The notes beneath the pieces were generated by a model. That model was not told the origin of the DNA. It saw nothing but the letters and a program-made list of their open reading frames with translations, and did not search any database. Shown in pieces: positions 5,483-8,176 of a stretch of 8,176 bases of DNA. The position numbers and the translations under genes are program-made. This stretch comes from Pseudomonadota bacterium (GTDB lineage Bacteria > Pseudomonadota > Alphaproteobacteria > Caulobacterales > Caulobacteraceae): positions 1 through 8,176 of the forward strand of contig JAEYTM010000350.1 in assembly GCA_023434015.1 (NCBI GenBank), given 5' to 3'. Within the stretch, counting starts at the first letter, position 1; the number at the start of each line of letters is the position of its first letter.

Positions 5483-6874
5483 ATGACCGCAACAGGCGGC
5501 GACAGCAAGCGACCGGGCAGACAGCCGGCCGCGCCGGGCCTGCACAGGGCGGTCGCCGCCTCGGCGATCGGCAACGCCACGGAGTGGTTCGACTACGGCA
5601 TCTACGCCTATGGGGTGACCTATATCTCGGCGGCGCTGTTCCCCGGCGAGACCCAGCAGGCGACGCTTTTCGCGCTCGCCACCTTCGCCGTGTCGTTCCT
5701 CGTGCGGCCGCTGGGCGGCCTGTTCTGGGGGCCGCTGGGCGACCGGCTGGGCCGCAAGTCGGTGCTCGCCCTGACGATCCTGATGATGGCCGGCGCGACC
5801 CTGCTGGTCGGCCTGATCCCGTCCTACGACACCATCGGCTTCTGGGCCCCGCTCATCCTGGTGGTCCTGCGGATGGTGCAGGGGTTCTCCACCGGGGGCG
5901 AATACGGCGGCGCGGCGACCTTCATGGCCGAGTACGCGCCGGACGACCGGCGCGGTTTCTTCGGCAGCTTCCTGGAGTTCGGCACGCTCGCCGGCTTCTC
6001 GCTGGGCGCGATCCTGATGCTCAGCTTCTCCCTGCTGCTCGGCGACGAGACGATGCATGCCTGGGGATGGCGGCTGCCGTTCCTGGTGGCGGGGCCGCTC
6101 GGGCTCGTCGGCATCTACCTGCGCTCCCGGATCGGCGAGACGCCTGTCTTCGAGGAGACCCGGGCGGCGGCCGTCGAGGAGGCGCCGCACGCGCCGCTGA
6201 AGGACCTGATGACCCGATACTGGCGCCCGATGCTGGTGATGGGCGGCCTGGTGGTGGCGCTCAACGTCGTGAACTACACCCTGCTCAGCTACATGCCGAC
6301 CTATCTGGAGCGGCGGCTCGGCCTGACGACGCAGGAGGCCTTGCTGGTGCCGATCGTCGGGATGCTGTTCATGATGGTGCTGCTACCCTTCGCGGGCGCG
6401 CTGTCGGATCGGATCGGCCGCAAGCCCCTGTGGTGGATTTCCCTCGTCGGGCTCTTCGCCCTGGTCGCGCCGCTCTATCATCTGATGTCCACGGGCTTCG
6501 CCGGGGCGGTGATCGGCTTCGCCGCCCTGGGGCTGCTTTATGCGCCGCAGCTGGCGACCATCTCGGCGACCTTCCCGGCCATGTTCCCGACGCAGGTCCG
6601 CTTCGCCGGCTTCGCGGTTTCCTACAACGTCGCCACCTCGCTGTTCGGCGGCACCGCGCCGGCGTTCAACTCCTGGCTGATCGAGGTGACCGGGGACCAG
6701 ATGATGCCGGCCTATGTGATGATGGGATCGTGCGTGATCGGCATGGTGGCGCTGCGGTTCGTGATCGAAACCGCCGGCCAGTCGCTGCACGGGTCTCACA
6801 TCCCGGGGTCGGAGGCCGCGCGGCGAGAGGCCGCCGTGAGGGCCGGCGCCGCCGTGGCGCGCTCGTCCCCCTGA
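5483..6874 (+). CDS. ProP-like MHS-family major facilitator transporter (metabolite:H+ symporter)
   Basis: A 463-residue inner-membrane symporter. MHS-family hallmarks are GNATEWFDYG (30-39) in helix 1, GDRLGRK motif A (86-92), MVQGFSTGGEYGGA (131-144) in helix 4, AEYAPDDRRGFFGS (149-162), GWRLPF (195-200), and the second motif A, GALSDRIGRK (305-314). Twelve helices fall at about 24-46, 60-82, 93-111, 122-148, 163-186, 196-212, 250-272, 285-305, 315-333, 339-357, 373-397 and 407-427. Helix 4 and the following loop read closely like E. coli ProP, the proton-coupled proline/betaine importer, but family members also carry citrate, 2-oxoglutarate or shikimate, so the substrate is not settled. 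ProP's long C-terminal osmosensory coiled coil is absent: after helix 12 there are only about 35 residues, Ala/Arg-rich. The start is set by AGGGAGAG at 5471. The last 79 bases overlap, antisense, the end of the mechanosensitive channel gene. Confidence 0.9.
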   Translation: MTATGGDSKRPGRQPAAPGLHRAVAASAIGNATEWFDYGIYAYGVTYISAALFPGETQQATLFALATFAVSFLVRPLGGLFWGPLGDRLGRKSVLALTILMMAGATLLVGLIPSYDTIGFWAPLILVVLRMVQGFSTGGEYGGAATFMAEYAPDDRRGFFGSFLEFGTLAGFSLGAILMLSFSLLLGDETMHAWGWRLPFLVAGPLGLVGIYLRSRIGETPVFEETRAAAVEEAPHAPLKDLMTRYWRPMLVMGGLVVALNVVNYTLLSYMPTYLERRLGLTTQEALLVPIVGMLFMMVLLPFAGALSDRIGRKPLWWISLVGLFALVAPLYHLMSTGFAGAVIGFAALGLLYAPQLATISATFPAMFPTQVRFAGFAVSYNVATSLFGGTAPAFNSWLIEVTGDQMMPAYVMMGSCVIGMVALRFVIETAGQSLHGSHIPGSEAARREAAVRAGAAVARSSP

Positions 6875-8109
6875 CCGCGGGCCAGCAGAGCCGAGATGTC
6901 GCCCCCGCTGGGGTGCTGATACAGCCGCAGGCCGAACTCCGGCAGAATCGCCAGCATGTGATCGAAGATGTCGGCCTGGATGCGCTCGTAGCTGGCCCAG
7001 GCGACGGTGGAGGTGAAGCAGTAGATCTCCAGCGGGAGCCCGCTGGCCGAGGGCGCCAGCTGCCGGACGAGCAGGGTCATTTCCCGCGAGATTTCGGGAT
7101 GGGTCTCAAGGTAGGCCAACACATAGGCGCGGAAGGTGCCGATGTTGGTGATGCGGCGGGCGTTCACCTTCTCGCGGACACGCTCTGGCCGCGCCGCGTT
7201 CCATGCGCCTAGCTCCTGTCGTTTCTGGTCGAGGTACGGCGCGAGCAGGGCGAAGCGGCCGAGGTTCTTGATCTCTTCCGGGCTCAGAAAGCGGATGCTG
7301 GTCTGGTCGATCATCAGCGCGCGCTTGATCCGACGTCCGCCGGATTCCGACATGCCGCGCCAGTTCTTGAACGACTCGGTGATCAGCCGGTGCGTCGGGA
7401 TGGTGGTGATGGTCTTGTCCCAGTTCTGGATCTTCACCGTATGAAGCGCGATGTCGACGACGTCGCCGTCGGCGTTAAGCTGGGGCATCTCCACCCAGTC
7501 GCCGACGCGGACCATGTCGTTCGAACTGATCTGCACCGACGCGACCAGGGACAGGATGGTGTCCTTGAACACCAGCATCAGTACGGCGGCCATGGCGCCC
7601 AGGCCTGACAGCAGCAACACCGGCGAGCGATCCATCAGGGTCGCCAGCATGAGGACCGCGCAGGCGCCATAGACCAGCAGCTTGCCGACCTGGACATAGC
7701 CCTTGATCGGCCGGTTGGCCGCGCCGGGGCGGCGTTGGTAGACGTCGTTGAGCAGGCCCAGGGCCCGGCTGATCGCCAGGCCGACGGCGAGGATGATGAA
7801 CGCGGCGGCGGCGTTGCGCGCCACGGTCGCCAAGCCGGCGGGAAGGTGCGGCACGGCGCCGATCCCGACCTGAATGACGGTGGCCGGCACGATGCTCGCC
7901 AGCCGCGCGGCGATCAGGTCGATCTGCACCCGGTCCTGGGCGAAGGCCGTCGCCGCCAGCAGGCGCCACGCCAGGTTCCCGGCCACCCGCCGGGCCAGCC
8001 AATGACCCAGCGCCGCCAACAGGAGAAGCGCGGCCAGGCCCACGGCCGTCTGCAGCCAGGGTTGCTGGAAGATGTGCGGACTGAGCGTCAAGGCCAGGAT
8101 CTCCTCCAT
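6796..8109 (-). CDS. ybdG: YbdG-type miniconductance mechanosensitive channel (MscS family)
   Basis: An inner-membrane channel that opens under membrane tension and releases solutes on osmotic down-shock. At 437 residues it is slightly longer than E. coli YbdG (about 415). Hydrophobic segments at about 21-39, 70-88, 100-118 and 142-160 precede the MscS pore helix region (163-193: PVLLLSGLGAMAAVLMLVFKD, with its kinked Gly/Ala-rich face). The beta domain follows: SSNDMVRVGDWVEMP (195-209), VDIALHTVKIQNWD (218-231), TTIPTHRLI (235-243), SFKNWRGMSESGGRRIKR (246-263). YbdG-specific stretches are RRITNIGTFRAYV (318-330), VRQLAPSASGLPLEIY (348-363) and YERIQADIFDH (374-384). The family core ends near residue 410; the remaining tail of about 26 residues (Ala/Arg-rich) has no counterpart in E. 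coli YbdG and lies in the 79 bp overlap with the MHS gene. The start is uncertain: GGAGGAG lies in codons 1-3, nine bases before an in-frame TTG (8091-8089). Confidence 0.93.
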   Translation of the reverse strand: MEEILALTLSPHIFQQPWLQTAVGLAALLLLAALGHWLARRVAGNLAWRLLAATAFAQDRVQIDLIAARLASIVPATVIQVGIGAVPHLPAGLATVARNAAAAFIILAVGLAISRALGLLNDVYQRRPGAANRPIKGYVQVGKLLVYGACAVLMLATLMDRSPVLLLSGLGAMAAVLMLVFKDTILSLVASVQISSNDMVRVGDWVEMPQLNADGDVVDIALHTVKIQNWDKTITTIPTHRLITESFKNWRGMSESGGRRIKRALMIDQTSIRFLSPEEIKNLGRFALLAPYLDQKRQELGAWNAARPERVREKVNARRITNIGTFRAYVLAYLETHPEISREMTLLVRQLAPSASGLPLEIYCFTSTVAWASYERIQADIFDHMLAILPEFGLRLYQHPSGGDISALLARGQGDERATAAPALTAASRRAASDPGM

Positions 8110-8176
8110 GGGATGGGGCCCCGCAGCCTCGGGGTGGGGACAGGCAGGCGGGGTCCGGTCCGACGGGTTTCAGGGG
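8110..8176. other. 5' flank of the mechanosensitive channel gene
   Basis: The 67 visible bases upstream of the channel gene hold no ORF. GGGGCCCC is a palindrome at 8115-8122, and CCCCG/CGGGG (8119-8123 and 8130-8134) is a 5 bp inverted repeat with a 6-base loop, directly before the annotated ATG. I cannot identify a promoter; it may lie beyond the right edge. Confidence 0.35.

Noticed and set aside
6903..6913. CCCC-GCT-GGGG inverted repeat near the 3' end of the channel gene
   Set aside because: The stem is only 4 bp inside coding sequence, has no T-tract, and such repeats are common by chance at this GC content.
5401..7212. A 603-codon plus-strand frame across the MHS gene and into the channel gene
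   Set aside because: It is out of frame with the MHS transporter and antisense to the channel, with shadow-frame composition.
1..8176. CRISPR arrays, tRNA or rRNA genes, insertion sequences, phage genes
   Set aside because: I saw no regularly spaced repeats, tRNA-like cloverleaf, rRNA motif, transposase or integrase motif, or terminal repeats anywhere in the window.

Overview
This is a very GC-rich window (about 70 % by eye) with six protein genes and no RNA genes, insertion sequences or CRISPR arrays that I can see. The coding style (long spurious ORFs in most frames, weak Shine-Dalgarno sites) and gene content suggest an alphaproteobacterium. Caulobacterales (Caulobacter, Phenylobacterium, Brevundimonas) is my best guess, but that is inference: no rRNA or other decisive marker is present.

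Layout: (1) 1-337, minus strand: the N-terminal 112 codons of a DUF4347 protein that runs off the left edge, probably a large secreted or surface protein. (2) 338-514: a relatively AT-rich 177 bp gap with a perfect 15 bp palindrome. (3) 515-2976, minus strand: a two-gene unit in which a small exported protein of unknown function (2284-2976) overlaps argS (515-2287) by ATGA. (4) 2977-3098: a divergent promoter region with an inverted repeat and a repeated GCCTAAC element. (5) 3099-4064, plus strand: ispH, the last enzyme of the MEP isoprenoid pathway, followed by a compound stem-loop. (6) 4182-5417, plus strand: a YcaD-like major facilitator transporter. (7) 5483-6874, plus strand: a metabolite:H+ symporter (MHS) family transporter resembling ProP. 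(8) 6796-8109, minus strand: a YbdG-type miniconductance mechanosensitive channel, convergent with the MHS gene and overlapping its 3' end by 79 bp. 8110-8176 is its 5' flank.

How the genes fit together: the left half is housekeeping (arginyl-tRNA synthetase, isoprenoid precursor synthesis) around one conserved-looking envelope protein. The right half is membrane transport. A ProP-like symporter facing a YbdG-like channel suggests an osmotic theme (solute uptake in hyperosmotic stress, solute release on down-shock), but the symporter's substrate cannot be read from sequence. I see no convincing new multi-gene system. The points most worth a second look are the DUF4347 protein cut off at the left edge, the exported protein translationally coupled to argS, the 79 bp antisense overlap of two protein tails, and several palindromes in the short gaps.
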